A stretch of DNA of 34,124 nt from a virus. Shown in pieces: positions 1-7,091 of this stretch. Location of the stretch: positions 1-34,124 of the IMG/VR virus record IMGVR_UViG_3300020581_000137; one strand, written 5' to 3'. A program made the translations under genes and the position numbers. Below the pieces are notes generated by a model, which made no database searches, was not told where the DNA came from, and was given only the letters and a program-made list of their open reading frames with translations. Position 1 is the first letter of the stretch, and each line of letters begins with the position of its first letter.

Positions 1-146
<146 letters not shown>

Positions 147-159
147 ACGAGGGAGCACG

Positions 160-240
160 ATGAAACGCCTTCAGATCACGGTGATCTGTTCTCTGGCGGT
201 GCTCATTGTCGGCATGTTTATAGCTTGGGTCTGCACATGA
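160..240 (+). CDS. 26-aa single-pass membrane peptide
   Basis: ATG at 160 follows a GGGAG ribosome site (151-155). The 26-residue product has a short basic start (MKRLQ) and then an unbroken hydrophobic stretch over about residues 6-24, so it should be a single membrane helix. The stop codon (238-240) overlaps the start of the next gene in ATGA, so the two are translationally coupled. It is not a recognised family. Tiny membrane peptides like this are common in phage early operons. Confidence rests on the RBS, the coupling and the clean hydrophobic pattern. Confidence 0.6.
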   Translation: MKRLQITVICSLAVLIVGMFIAWVCT

Positions 241-518
241 TCTGCCCACACTGCAGTAAAGAGTTCCAGTTACCGGTGACTCGCAAGAGCCTGCGAGACA
301 TGCTAGGCCAAGTCGCTGGTAGCCACGGTGTATCGGTTGACGAACTCATCGTGCACAACAATACGCCCAGGATGGTGGGAGCACGCCGAGAGTTCGCGGT
401 GTGGGCGCGATCGCAGGGTTATTCGCTGCCCGAGATCGGCCACATTCTCAACCGACATCACACCACGGTGTTAGCTTTGACAGATCCCTACTTGAAAGTC
501 AGGAGGGCGACACTCTGA
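237..518 (+). CDS. DnaA domain IV-like DNA-binding protein
   Basis: A 93-residue protein starting at ATG 237 (ATGA overlap with the upstream stop). Residues 3-6 form a CPHC knuckle. Residues 50-80 match the helix-turn-helix of the DnaA C-terminal domain (Bac_DnaA_C, PF08299). The DnaA signature L-N-R-H-H-T-T-V is at residues 71-78, including the R/H/T residues that contact DnaA boxes. The AAA+ ATPase domain is missing, so it should bind DnaA-box-like DNA without ATP-driven unwinding. It may compete with host DnaA, recruit it, or mark the viral origin (see 32077-32597). ATG 225 is possible, but 237 gives the coupled start. Confidence 0.82.
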   Translation: MICPHCSKEFQLPVTRKSLRDMLGQVAGSHGVSVDELIVHNNTPRMVGARREFAVWARSQGYSLPEIGHILNRHHTTVLALTDPYLKVRRATL

Positions 519-949
519 TGATGTTCCTTGGCATTCCCGAGACGCAGTACTCCTTCGACGGAGGAAAGACGTGGGCAAACTATGGCGCTTGCATCTCTCC
601 AGGTTCTCGCATGCGCATCGTCAAGGATGGGAAGGTGCTCTACACCGCACATGCGGAAGAGAAAGTGCAGCAATGCACTACCTGCGAAGGGGCAGGGCAA
701 GAGAAGAAGCTGGAATACGTGCAGGATGGTGGATCGCGCCTCGAAGCGTGCGAGGTAATTACTGGCCGAATGGAATTGGAGCAGGAGTACGGGCAAGATC
801 ATCCGTGGGCGCAGTTCGATCTCTGGCATGAGGACTTCCATAAATGCGTGGATATTGCGTGGCCTTGTAAAAAACCTTTGCGGTGTTTTTGGCGCTGGAC
901 TCGGAAGACTGGTGTTGCTCTGAATCAGAGTGGAGTTATTGGAACGTGA
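518..949 (+). CDS. Unknown 143-aa protein with CxxC motif
   Basis: ATG at 518 overlaps the upstream TGA (TGATG) and follows a strong AGGAGGG site at 501-507. A second ATG follows at 521. The N-terminal 45 residues look like small beta strands (YSFDGGKTWANYG, RMRIVKDGKVLYTA). A CTTC knuckle at residues 53-56 could be half of a zinc-binding site, and the C-terminal part is rich in W, H, C and D. I do not recognise the family. The gene ends in a GTGA overlap with the ATPase gene, so it should be co-translated with it. Confidence 0.65.
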   Translation: MMFLGIPETQYSFDGGKTWANYGACISPGSRMRIVKDGKVLYTAHAEEKVQQCTTCEGAGQEKKLEYVQDGGSRLEACEVITGRMELEQEYGQDHPWAQFDLWHEDFHKCVDIAWPCKKPLRCFWRWTRKTGVALNQSGVIGT

Positions 950-2637
950 CCACCTCGATCCATCTCGGCTACGTAGTCGGCACCGGCGAACCGGTGGAGA
1001 TCCCGCTGCGTCATACGGCCGTAACCGGGCAAACGCAGGAATCCGGGAAGACTACCACGCTCGAAGGATTGATCCATCGATCCGGCCTGCAGGCCGTCGC
1101 CTACGTCACGAAGCGCGGAGAGTCCAGCTTCCACGTGATGCATCCGATCCCGCCGTACTTCCAGGAACGTGCCGATTGGAAGTTTGTGCAGTCCCTGCTC
1201 GAAGCGTCTACCGAAACCAAGCTGAAGTTCGAGCAATCCTGGATCATGCGGGCGTCTGAAGGTGCACGGACGCTGCAGGACGTTCGCGCGAATATCAATA
1301 AATTCTTGCATGGCGTGAAGGATCCCACTCCCGTAAAACGCCGCCGCGGTGCCGAGGTGAAGGAACGCTGGATCCAGAAACCGGCCCGCGGCCTGTCCGG
1401 TGATGTCTACTACGTTCTCGACAAATACCTCGATGACATCATGCCGCAGCTCGCGGAGATGCCCTACACCACGAAGCTGGCGCTGGCCGATGGGTTGAAC
1501 GTGATGGACCTCCGGGACTACGAGTTCCCACTGCAGGCCCTGGTGATCCGTTCGGTCACGGATCGGATCCGCGAGTACCTGGAAGATACGATCAACATCA
1601 TACCCGAGGCGTGGAAGTTCGCTCCGAAGCAGCGCGGATCCCCGGTGCGCCTGGCGGCCGAAGAATATGTGCGCGAAGCTGCGGCCATGAAAAACTTCCT
1701 CTGGATCGACTCCCAGGATCTGGCCGGGGTGGCCGATGTGCTGATGCGTCAGGTAGGCGTGTGGCTTTTCGGGGTGCAGCGGGCGAAGCATGAGATCGAA
1801 CGCGCTCTCGACCACATGCCGGAAGGGTTACCAGCGCGGCGCCCGCGGCCTGCGGACATTGCCACGCTCCAAAAGGGCCAGTTTTACGTGTGCTTCGGCC
1901 GGGAGATGTACAAAGTCTACGTGCAACCCGCCTGGATGACGGCGGCGCATGCGGAGGCCATTGCGCGCGGTGAAGAAGAAGTCAACTCGGCACACGACAT
2001 TCTAAAAGAATATGACAAACAAACGAAAGTGAGCCGAGTTGCCGCAGTCAAGCAAAAGGATACGTTTGTTCCTGATGTGTATGACGCTCCCGGCAATGTT
2101 CAAACGCGGTTGGCCGATCAGGAAGAGGAAGCCATGTGGAAAGAAAAGTACGAAGCGCTGAAACGTGAGTTTGATGAGTTGATTGCCAGCGGCACAGTTC
2201 CAGGAACACGGCCAGCGCTACCACCAGATGGCTCGATCACCGACATGCGCGAGTGGTTCGAGAAGTTCCCGAAGGAATCGCTCGAAGCCACGTACCAATA
2301 TGTTCGCAAGCGGATGCGCGAAGAGAACCCAAAAGATCTTCTTCTAGGAATTCAGAAGCAAGAGATGCAGGTCAAGATCGATCGCCCGGTGATCACCGTG
2401 GAAGCCAAAGATCTCTTTGGCCGCATGTGCCAGCTCGCTTCCGAAGGCTTCTTTAAGGAACCGCAGGGCGGAAAGGTGGCGACGGCGGAGGCAGTGCGCC
2501 GCGGTTGGTGCCATCCGAAAACTCCGGTGATGCGCGTGGAAACTGCGCTGGACAAACTCACCGGCATGGGGTTCCTTACGCGCGAGACGGACGGCTACCA
2601 GGTCACATCTTTCAAGATCAATGTGGTGGAGTCGTGA
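946..2637 (+). CDS. FtsK/HerA-superfamily ATPase (packaging or DNA-translocation type)
   Basis: A 563-residue protein from GTG 946 (GTGA overlap; GGAG at 932-935). The Walker A motif GQTQESGKT is at residues 28-36. A Walker B-like strand FLWID ends in Asp at about residue 255. A hydrophobic strand followed by a glutamine (GVWLFGVQR, about residues 270-279) resembles the sensor region of HerA/VirD4/FtsK ATPases. The last roughly 70 residues look like a winged-helix domain. HerA/FtsK ATPases pump DNA in chromosome segregation, in conjugation and in packaging by tailless membrane-containing viruses. No terminase is visible, so genome packaging is the best inferred role. A conjugation-type coupling role is less likely, since no relaxase or secretion genes are present. 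Confidence 0.8.
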   Translation: MTTSIHLGYVVGTGEPVEIPLRHTAVTGQTQESGKTTTLEGLIHRSGLQAVAYVTKRGESSFHVMHPIPPYFQERADWKFVQSLLEASTETKLKFEQSWIMRASEGARTLQDVRANINKFLHGVKDPTPVKRRRGAEVKERWIQKPARGLSGDVYYVLDKYLDDIMPQLAEMPYTTKLALADGLNVMDLRDYEFPLQALVIRSVTDRIREYLEDTINIIPEAWKFAPKQRGSPVRLAAEEYVREAAAMKNFLWIDSQDLAGVADVLMRQVGVWLFGVQRAKHEIERALDHMPEGLPARRPRPADIATLQKGQFYVCFGREMYKVYVQPAWMTAAHAEAIARGEEEVNSAHDILKEYDKQTKVSRVAAVKQKDTFVPDVYDAPGNVQTRLADQEEEAMWKEKYEALKREFDELIASGTVPGTRPALPPDGSITDMREWFEKFPKESLEATYQYVRKRMREENPKDLLLGIQKQEMQVKIDRPVITVEAKDLFGRMCQLASEGFFKEPQGGKVATAEAVRRGWCHPKTPVMRVETALDKLTGMGFLTRETDGYQVTSFKINVVES

Positions 2638-2837
2638 AGAGGATGAGAGTGGTACGGGCAAACACAATTCGCGATGAGACTTACCAGGGATTGGTGGAGC
2701 GGATCACTGGCATTTCCGAACTGCTGCTCAATAGTGGGAATCGAATCATCGCCATCATGGGTTCGCCGATGCCTTTACGTGAGACGGAATGGGTAGCGAC
2801 GATCTTCTCGGAATTCGATCAGGATGATCCCCGATGA
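2634..2837 (+). CDS. Unknown 67-aa protein
   Basis: Two starts are possible: GTG 2634, which overlaps the ATPase stop as GTGA and fits the pattern of this operon, or ATG 2643 (64 aa). The product is a mixed alpha/beta sequence with a helix around ETYQGLVERITGISELLL, a strand RIIAIMG and an acidic C-terminus. No motif is recognised. The stop overlaps the next start by 4 nt. Position in a coupled operon is the main support. Confidence 0.55.
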   Translation: MKRMRVVRANTIRDETYQGLVERITGISELLLNSGNRIIAIMGSPMPLRETEWVATIFSEFDQDDPR

Positions 2838-3190
2838 CACTCTGGCAAGGATTGAAACGTTGGTATCGGCGCCGGTTCCTGGGCTTTGTGGCGGCGCCGC
2901 CGTGCTCTGGTGGCACCGCCTGGCAGCAGCACAAGGAAAAGCAGTTCAAGTGCCGGTGTGGCTGGCCAGGTCCGGGGATCGATTACAAGTTTGACGAAGA
3001 AGACTATGTGATCCGCGCGCAGGCGCACTTTGAAAGCTGCGAGGGCGTTACCGATATATCGAACGGGATGCCCGCCAAGGGCAGTAGTAGGATCCTGGAT
3101 CTACGGCCGTGCAACTGCCCGGTGACGGATGCACGCTACATCAAGATCTGTCCGCAGTGCCACCTCGGCCACTGGAGGCGAGCAATATGA
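2834..3190 (+). CDS. Cys-rich (zinc-finger-like) unknown protein
   Basis: A 118-residue protein starting in an ATGA overlap at 2834. Cysteines come in pairs: C40/C42 with H65 and C69, then C93/C95 with C106/C109 (CPQC). That spacing could hold two metal ions. The N-terminus is basic (WYRRRF), and a GTAWQQHK segment precedes the first Cys pair. Small zinc-binding proteins in phage early operons often bind nucleic acid or host RNA polymerase, but nothing here fixes the function. The next gene again overlaps by ATGA. Confidence 0.6.
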   Translation: MTLWQGLKRWYRRRFLGFVAAPPCSGGTAWQQHKEKQFKCRCGWPGPGIDYKFDEEDYVIRAQAHFESCEGVTDISNGMPAKGSSRILDLRPCNCPVTDARYIKICPQCHLGHWRRAI

Positions 3191-3468
3191 ACAAAGTCTG
3201 TAAATATTCGGCAATATTGGGAACGCTGTGTCTGCTGTATGCGGCGCTGTATGCGGCGTGCGATTATATCGTTCGCCATCCAGTGCACGCCCAAGAAGTT
3301 CAAGTTCAGGAAGTGAAGCCCTACGTCTTCGCCGATCTCCCGCATGGCCGGATCTATAAGACGGTGCACGAAGGCTGCGAACTCTACATCGTGGAAGCAG
3401 ATGTAGTTTATGGGACAGGTGGGTCATCTCACGCTTACGACATCACCGCAGGCCGAGGTTGCAAATGA
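3187..3468 (+). CDS. Sec-exported or membrane-tethered 93-aa protein
   Basis: ATG 3187 overlaps the upstream stop. Residues 8-26 are hydrophobic, and a VHAQE sequence around residue 36 could be a signal-peptidase site with Gln as the mature first residue. The rest is a small beta-rich domain with two Cys (GCELY, RGCK) that could form a disulfide. It could be a periplasmic protein or one held by the N-terminal helix. No family is recognised. The same A-Q junction recurs in exported proteins of the leftward arm. Confidence 0.6.
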   Translation: MNKVCKYSAILGTLCLLYAALYAACDYIVRHPVHAQEVQVQEVKPYVFADLPHGRIYKTVHEGCELYIVEADVVYGTGGSSHAYDITAGRGCK

Positions 3469-3662
3469 GCACGATTCCCGAAGTTCTTCCACCGCTCTGC
3501 CCGCACTGCGCGAAGGATCTGCCGGTGGTGGAGAAATATGCCTGGGGCGGCGATGGTGGCGATCCGTTCCGGATTGTATGCGTCCTCTGCCCGCACTGCC
3601 GGAAGGTGTTGCAGTTCTGGTGCTTCCCGAACACTACAGCGCCGATGGGGAGGCCGTCGTGA
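3465..3662 (+). CDS. Small zinc-ribbon protein
   Basis: A 65-residue protein whose ATG at 3465 overlaps the previous stop. Two CPHC knuckles at residues 12-15 and 42-45, separated by a short beta-rich stretch, form a classic zinc ribbon. Zinc ribbons of this size bind DNA or RNA or mediate protein contacts. No other domain fits. An ATG at 3459 also exists, but 3465 gives the 4-nt overlap. The gene ends in a GTGA overlap with the next one. Confidence 0.68.
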   Translation: MSTIPEVLPPLCPHCAKDLPVVEKYAWGGDGGDPFRIVCVLCPHCRKVLQFWCFPNTTAPMGRPS

Positions 3663-3922
3663 GTCGCACGTACTTACGGGCGCCAAAGAAGAAGAAGCGC
3701 AACGGCTTCCGAACGTCGCCATCGATCCGGATCCCGCGCGCTGCGGCAGAGAAAATACAGTCAGCGGAAGCGGAGGCGAACTTGCTGCGGAATGCTTTAG
3801 CGGAAGCGGTTAAGTTGATCGATGAGATCACCGCGATCCCAGCATGGAAGCCACGGCCGATCCTGGATCCGGGGATGATCAAGCGGCTGGAAGCGTGCCG
3901 GGCCTTGTCCATCTTTGAATAG
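3659..3922 (+). CDS. Unknown basic, helical 87-aa protein
   Basis: GTG 3659 overlaps the upstream TGA and follows GGGAGG at 3649-3654. The N-terminus is very basic (KKKKR). Residues 30-70 look like a single amphipathic helix (AAAEKIQSAEAEANLLRNAL). Codons 3-9 contain a copy of the dispersed GTACTTAC palindrome (3663-3683), so the first residues may be shaped by that DNA or RNA element. No family is recognised. It is the last gene before the structured gap at 3923-4039. Confidence 0.6.
   Translation: MSRTYLRAPKKKKRNGFRTSPSIRIPRAAAEKIQSAEAEANLLRNALAEAVKLIDEITAIPAWKPRPILDPGMIKRLEACRALSIFE
3663..3683 (+). repeat. Dispersed GTACTTAC palindrome, copy A
   Basis: One of four close copies of a 21-bp element (others at 7861-7881, 15657-15677 and 20710-20730). 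The core GTACTTAC is at 3670-3677, with arms CGCACGTA and TACGGGCG around CT and one mismatched pair. It lies inside the first codons of the gene at 3659. Confidence 0.75.
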
Positions 3923-3925
3923 TTT

Positions 3926-4025
3926 CCCGCCTTCGGCGGGGAAAAGGGGCGAGTGAAATTCAAAAATAGCGTGCCGTTCCGGAAAACTTCACGCTTAGGA
4001 GAAGTCATCACTCGCCTCACTTTTT
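3926..4025 (+). terminator. Structured gap: two hairpins, possible terminator or attenuator
   Basis: A short hairpin CCCGCC-TTC-GGCGGG is at 3926-3940. It is followed by a longer nested structure: outer arms GGCGAGTGA (3948-3956) and TCACTCGCC (4008-4016), and inner arms AGCGTG (3968-3973) and CACGCT (3990-3995). TCACTTTTT follows directly. The T-run after the outer stem fits a weak intrinsic terminator or attenuator ahead of the Gp37/Gp68 gene. A structured leader RNA is the alternative. Confidence 0.5.
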
Positions 4026-4039
4026 GAAAGGGTTCCACG

Positions 4040-4939
4040 ATGGGCCGAACAACGATTGAGTGGACGGATGCTAGCTGGAACCCGATCGTGGGCTGTACGG
4101 AGATCTCGCCGGGCTGCGCGAACTGCTACGCCGCTCGCCTGGCTGCCACGCGGTTGAAGTACACGCCGCAGTACAAGGGACTCGCCACGATCGACAATCC
4201 GCCTGCGAACATCGGCCCGCGGTGGAATGGTGAAATCCGATTCATCCCCGAGCGCATAGAAGAACCAAAGCATTGGAAGAAGCCGAGGAAGATCTTCGTT
4301 TGCGACATGGGCGATCTGTTCCATGAGAACGTAGCAGACGAGTGGATCGAGAAAGTACTGATCACGATCCACGATTGCCCGCAGCACACCTTCCAGGTGC
4401 TCACCAAACGCGCCGATAGGATGCTCGCCTGGTTCCAGAAAGAATGGACGATCTACGGAAACTTCGCTGCTCCGTTGCCGAACTTGTGGTTAGGTGTGAG
4501 TGTCGAGAATCAACACTTCGCCAACGAACGCATTCCGTTACTCTTACATACGCCAGCACACATTCACTGGATCTCGGCCGAGCCATTGCTAGGCCCGCTC
4601 GACATGAAGGGATTGTTCACGCTTCGGGAAAGAAGTACGTTACACCCAGGCTGGGAGGGCTTGGATTGGGTGGTCTGCGGAGGCGAGAGCGGGCCGAATG
4701 CCCGGCCGCTGCATCCCGATTGGGTACGATCGTTGCGCGATCAATGCAACGATTCGTGTGTTCCGTTCTTTTTCAAACAGTGGGGCCAATTTCTTCCTGG
4801 CACATACCGGGATTGCAACGGTTCTGTAGTCCCGTACTTCTCCAAAGTCGGCAAGAAAGCTGCTGGCCGGTATATCGACGGCCGCACGTGGAACCAGTTT
4901 CCAGACGAACACTTGATGATGAAAGGGCTCGAACAATGA
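4040..4939 (+). CDS. Phage Gp37/Gp68 family (DUF5131) three-Cys protein
   Basis: A 299-residue full-length member of PF07505. It begins MGRTTIEWTDASWNP and has the family's three-Cys motif at C19, C26 and C29 (C-x6-C-x2-C). Later family blocks are also present: FVCDMGDLFHE, QVLTKRADRM, LWLGVSVENQ, HWISAEPLLGP and WVVCGGESGPNARP. The Cys motif and overall pattern suggest a radical-SAM-like iron-sulfur fold, but the substrate is unknown. AAAGGG at 4027-4032 is the ribosome site. It ends in an ATGA overlap with the next gene. Members are common in phages and prophages. Confidence 0.93.
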   Translation: MGRTTIEWTDASWNPIVGCTEISPGCANCYAARLAATRLKYTPQYKGLATIDNPPANIGPRWNGEIRFIPERIEEPKHWKKPRKIFVCDMGDLFHENVADEWIEKVLITIHDCPQHTFQVLTKRADRMLAWFQKEWTIYGNFAAPLPNLWLGVSVENQHFANERIPLLLHTPAHIHWISAEPLLGPLDMKGLFTLRERSTLHPGWEGLDWVVCGGESGPNARPLHPDWVRSLRDQCNDSCVPFFFKQWGQFLPGTYRDCNGSVVPYFSKVGKKAAGRYIDGRTWNQFPDEHLMMKGLEQ

Positions 4940-5202
4940 CTGCATTTCACCGCCGTGTACCACCTCAATTCTGCAAGTGGCCCGATCGGGACGTGCCCGC
5001 GATCCGCTGCGGGTATCCGTTACCGTGCCGGCATCACACTGCAGACGGAAAACGCATTGTCCGCATACTTGCTCTGATCAATCCTACGCGGCACAAATAC
5101 CGGCCGGAACCACTGGTAGCGCCGCGCATCTTCGACATCCGCCTGGGCACCAAATGGGAATCTGTCTGCGAGAAATATCTGGGCACTTACGGGCGCACGT
5201 AA
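4936..5202 (+). CDS. Unknown 88-aa protein
   Basis: ATG 4936 overlaps the Gp37/Gp68 stop (ATGA). The sequence is basic and proline-rich with two Cys in the first third (QFCKWP, AIRCGYPLPC) and several His, so weak metal binding is possible. The C-terminus contains a partial copy of the dispersed palindrome (ACTTACGGGCGC at 5185-5196), read as TYGRT. No family is recognised. It could be a partner of the Gp37/Gp68 protein by position only. Confidence 0.55.
   Translation: MTAFHRRVPPQFCKWPDRDVPAIRCGYPLPCRHHTADGKRIVRILALINPTRHKYRPEPLVAPRIFDIRLGTKWESVCEKYLGTYGRT
5184..5196 (+). repeat. Partial dispersed palindrome, copy B
   Basis: Shares the 12-mer ACTTACGGGCGC (5185-5196) with copies A, C, D and E, but the left arm is changed, so the palindrome is poor. 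It lies about 20 nt upstream of the start at 5218. Confidence 0.6.
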
Positions 5203-5217
5203 AAAAAAGGACAAGAC

Positions 5218-5430
5218 ATGATCCGCTGCAAATTGATCTCGCCAACGAATCTATTGTTGGAGCATCCACTGCTGCTGGCCCACAAGGACGAAACCGAGTT
5301 CGTATGCATGGGCCGCAAGGAATACGAGCATAAGCGGGTTGCGTGGATCCGCTATGGTGCGTTGATCGGGATCGTAGGCGCCAGCGCCGCGGTCGGCTTG
5401 ATGTCGCTGATCGTTAGTGTGATCCGATGA
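5218..5430 (+). CDS. 70-aa protein with C-terminal membrane helix
   Basis: ATG 5218 follows an A-rich AAGGA site. Residues 1-44 are soluble and charged. Residues 45-70 form one hydrophobic helix ending VIR. This C-tail anchor layout recurs in many proteins of this genome. Its stop overlaps the next start (ATGA at 5427). No family is recognised. Confidence 0.6.
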   Translation: MIRCKLISPTNLLLEHPLLLAHKDETEFVCMGRKEYEHKRVAWIRYGALIGIVGASAAVGLMSLIVSVIR

Positions 5431-5600
5431 CCAGAAACCAGATTCGCGTCCTGGCCATAGCGTGGACAGTCCTTTCGATCGCCGCATTGGGTTCGGTGAT
5501 CCTGGCGGTGTGGGCGGGGATCTGGCCAATTGCCTTCATTCAAGTCTTGGTATTCTCCAGCACATCCTTCATGGCGTACACGCGCTGGAGAACACTATGA
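5427..5600 (+). CDS. 57-aa protein with two membrane helices
   Basis: ATG 5427 overlaps the upstream stop. The product has two hydrophobic segments (about residues 8-29 and 32-50) joined by a short turn (GIWPI) and ends in a basic tail (YTRWRTL). Two-helix small proteins of this kind include holins and other membrane-active phage proteins, but it is far from the lysis genes, so no function is assigned. It ends in an ATGA overlap. Confidence 0.55.
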   Translation: MTRNQIRVLAIAWTVLSIAALGSVILAVWAGIWPIAFIQVLVFSSTSFMAYTRWRTL

Positions 5601-5659
5601 CGATCCTGCGCTGGCTACGCGATCGCTGGCTCTGGTTGAAATGGTTCTTGCATCAGTGA
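5597..5659 (+). CDS. 20-aa Trp/Arg-rich micropeptide
   Basis: An ATGA overlap at 5597 opens a 20-residue frame containing five Trp and three Arg among hydrophobics (WLRDRWLWLKW). The amphipathic Trp/Arg pattern resembles membrane-active peptides. It could instead be a coupling leader for the ASCH gene, or chance. The support is the overlapping start and the unusual composition only. Confidence 0.35.
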   Translation: MTILRWLRDRWLWLKWFLHQ

Positions 5660-5733
5660 CTGAGAATCATAGACCGATGGTGTTGCCAGCATGGGTGGCT
5701 AAGATGAATGCTGAAGAAGCTGAGGCTTCAACC

Positions 5734-6168
5734 ATGAAGGCACTTTCTCTGTGGCAGCCGTGGGCTTCTCTTGTCGCGTTAGGCGAGAAGCGCGTTGAAA
5801 CGCGCATCTGGAGCACGAAACACCGCGGCCCGATGGCAATTCATGCAGCGCAGAAACTGCCACCGCGCTGGCTCGGAGCATCGCGTCACGCGGAAGCATT
5901 TATAAACGAACTTGCGGATGTGCTGAACTGCCGTCTCGATCGAGTCGATACGGAGATCCGAAAACTTCCTTACGGCAAAGTGTTGTGTATTGTCAATCTT
6001 TATGAAGTCCAAGAAACTTCCGCACTCAGGGAGATCCTTTGTCAGCGTGAACTGATCTTCGGGAATTACGAAGATGGGCGCTATGCCTGGTCTATGCAAG
6101 TGCTCGAAAGATTCGAAGTACCGATCCCGGCGAAGGGAAATCGGATGCTGTGGAATTGGGTGCGCTGA
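5734..6168 (+). CDS. ASCH-domain protein
   Basis: A 144-residue protein starting MKALSLWQPWA, the typical opening of ASCH domains (PF04266, PUA-like fold). The next block (RIWSTKHRGPMAIHAAQK, to residue 41) holds the family's conserved region. A later strand-rich stretch (YGKVLCIVNLYEV) completes the fold. ASCH domains bind RNA or modified nucleosides and are common in phages. A GAGG site lies about 10 nt before ATG 5734. ATG 5677 and 5704 in frame would leave less of a gap after 5659. The stop overlaps the next start (TGATG). Confidence 0.82.
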   Translation: MKALSLWQPWASLVALGEKRVETRIWSTKHRGPMAIHAAQKLPPRWLGASRHAEAFINELADVLNCRLDRVDTEIRKLPYGKVLCIVNLYEVQETSALREILCQRELIFGNYEDGRYAWSMQVLERFEVPIPAKGNRMLWNWVR

Positions 6169-6371
6169 TGTCAAGCTACAAAGAATTGGGTTTATGTGTG
6201 TGTGGCCGAAAAATCTGGGCAGACGTACAAGTAGGCGCAGTAGCTCACGAAATACCATACTGTGCAGCATTCGAAGCACTAGATCCTACGGAATTTCTCG
6301 CCTATGTACGACGATCCAGGGGAATCACGGACCAGATGGCAGACAGAATCATAGGCGAGCCGAAGCCATGA
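6168..6371 (+). CDS. Unknown 67-aa protein
   Basis: ATG 6168 overlaps the ASCH stop. The N-terminal part has a CVCG knuckle at about residue 10 and a further Cys in PYCAAFEAL. The C-terminal half is helical with basic residues (AYVRRSRGITDQM). Metal binding is possible but not shown. It ends in an ATGA overlap with the membrane coiled-coil gene. Confidence 0.5.
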   Translation: MSSYKELGLCVCGRKIWADVQVGAVAHEIPYCAAFEALDPTEFLAYVRRSRGITDQMADRIIGEPKP

Positions 6372-7033
6372 TTGCAGGCATCAAAACGATCGCCGTGGTG
6401 GCCGTCGCCGGGATGCTCTGCTGGGTGCTCTGGGATGCTCATTTGCTGCTGCGGGATACCCGTGTCACGATCAACCTGGCGGATCCCGTTCTCGCGAACG
6501 TGAACACCGCGGCACAGCAAGGCGCCGAGGCAGTAGAAAAGTTCAACGATCTCGCCGATGTCGAATCCACGAAGATCGAGGCCAGCACCGAAGAGTTGCG
6601 CAAGACCGAACGTGCCTCCCGAGCAATGATCGACTCTCTCCGGAAAGTTTTCATCGACATTCACCAGACGGTGATCCCGCAATTCACCGGCGACTTACAC
6701 CAGTTGATGGAGCAGGCCAGCACCACCGTAGCCGAACTGCAGCCCGTGATCGCGACTCTCGGCAAGGATGCCGATGCGCTGGCGGTGACGCTGAACGATC
6801 CGAACATCGCGATCCTGATCGCGAATCTAGCCGACGCCACCGCGGGCCTCGATGCCGATACCAAGCAACTGCGCCTTCTGTTAGAATCAGGTACAGCCAC
6901 CGCCGAAGATGTCCGCCAAGTAGCCGACAGCATGCGAGCGAAGTACCTGAAAGCGCGGAATCTGTACTACGCGATCGCCGGGGAACTTTTGTCCAAAGGG
7001 TCCGAAGTGATGCAGTTTCTGTTAAAGAAATAA
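6368..7033 (+). CDS. Membrane-anchored coiled-coil protein
   Basis: A 221-residue protein from ATG 6368 (ATGA overlap). Residues 5-24 form an N-terminal membrane helix. About residues 45-200 are alanine-, glutamate- and leucine-rich with heptad-like spacing (EASTEELRKTERASRAMIDSL), predicting long coiled coils, and the C-terminus is basic. The shape resembles phage membrane proteins that scaffold or block other phages, and the helical part of chemoreceptors, but no specific family can be named. It is followed by the hairpin at 7048-7071. Confidence 0.65.
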   Translation: MIAGIKTIAVVAVAGMLCWVLWDAHLLLRDTRVTINLADPVLANVNTAAQQGAEAVEKFNDLADVESTKIEASTEELRKTERASRAMIDSLRKVFIDIHQTVIPQFTGDLHQLMEQASTTVAELQPVIATLGKDADALAVTLNDPNIAILIANLADATAGLDADTKQLRLLLESGTATAEDVRQVADSMRAKYLKARNLYYAIAGELLSKGSEVMQFLLKK

Positions 7034-7047
7034 AAACAAACGGGTTT

Positions 7048-7071
7048 CAGGGTTTGTACTTACAAACCCTG
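7048..7071 (+). promoter_or_regulatory. Perfect leader hairpin with GTACTTAC core
   Basis: Arms CAGGGTTTGTA (7048-7058) and TACAAACCCTG (7061-7071) are an 11-bp perfect inverted repeat around CT. It contains GTACTTAC (7056-7063), the core of the dispersed palindromes, but with different arms. It lies 20 nt before ATG 7092, just upstream of AAAAAGGAG. There is no T-run, so it is not a standard terminator. An operator or an RNA control element fits better. Confidence 0.6.
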
Positions 7072-7091
7072 AGATAAAAAGGAGAAACAAA

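Noticed and set aside
925-1815. 296-aa open frame on the minus strand
   Set aside because: It lies wholly inside the ATPase gene, lacks motifs and reads as a His/Arg-rich shadow of that coding sequence.
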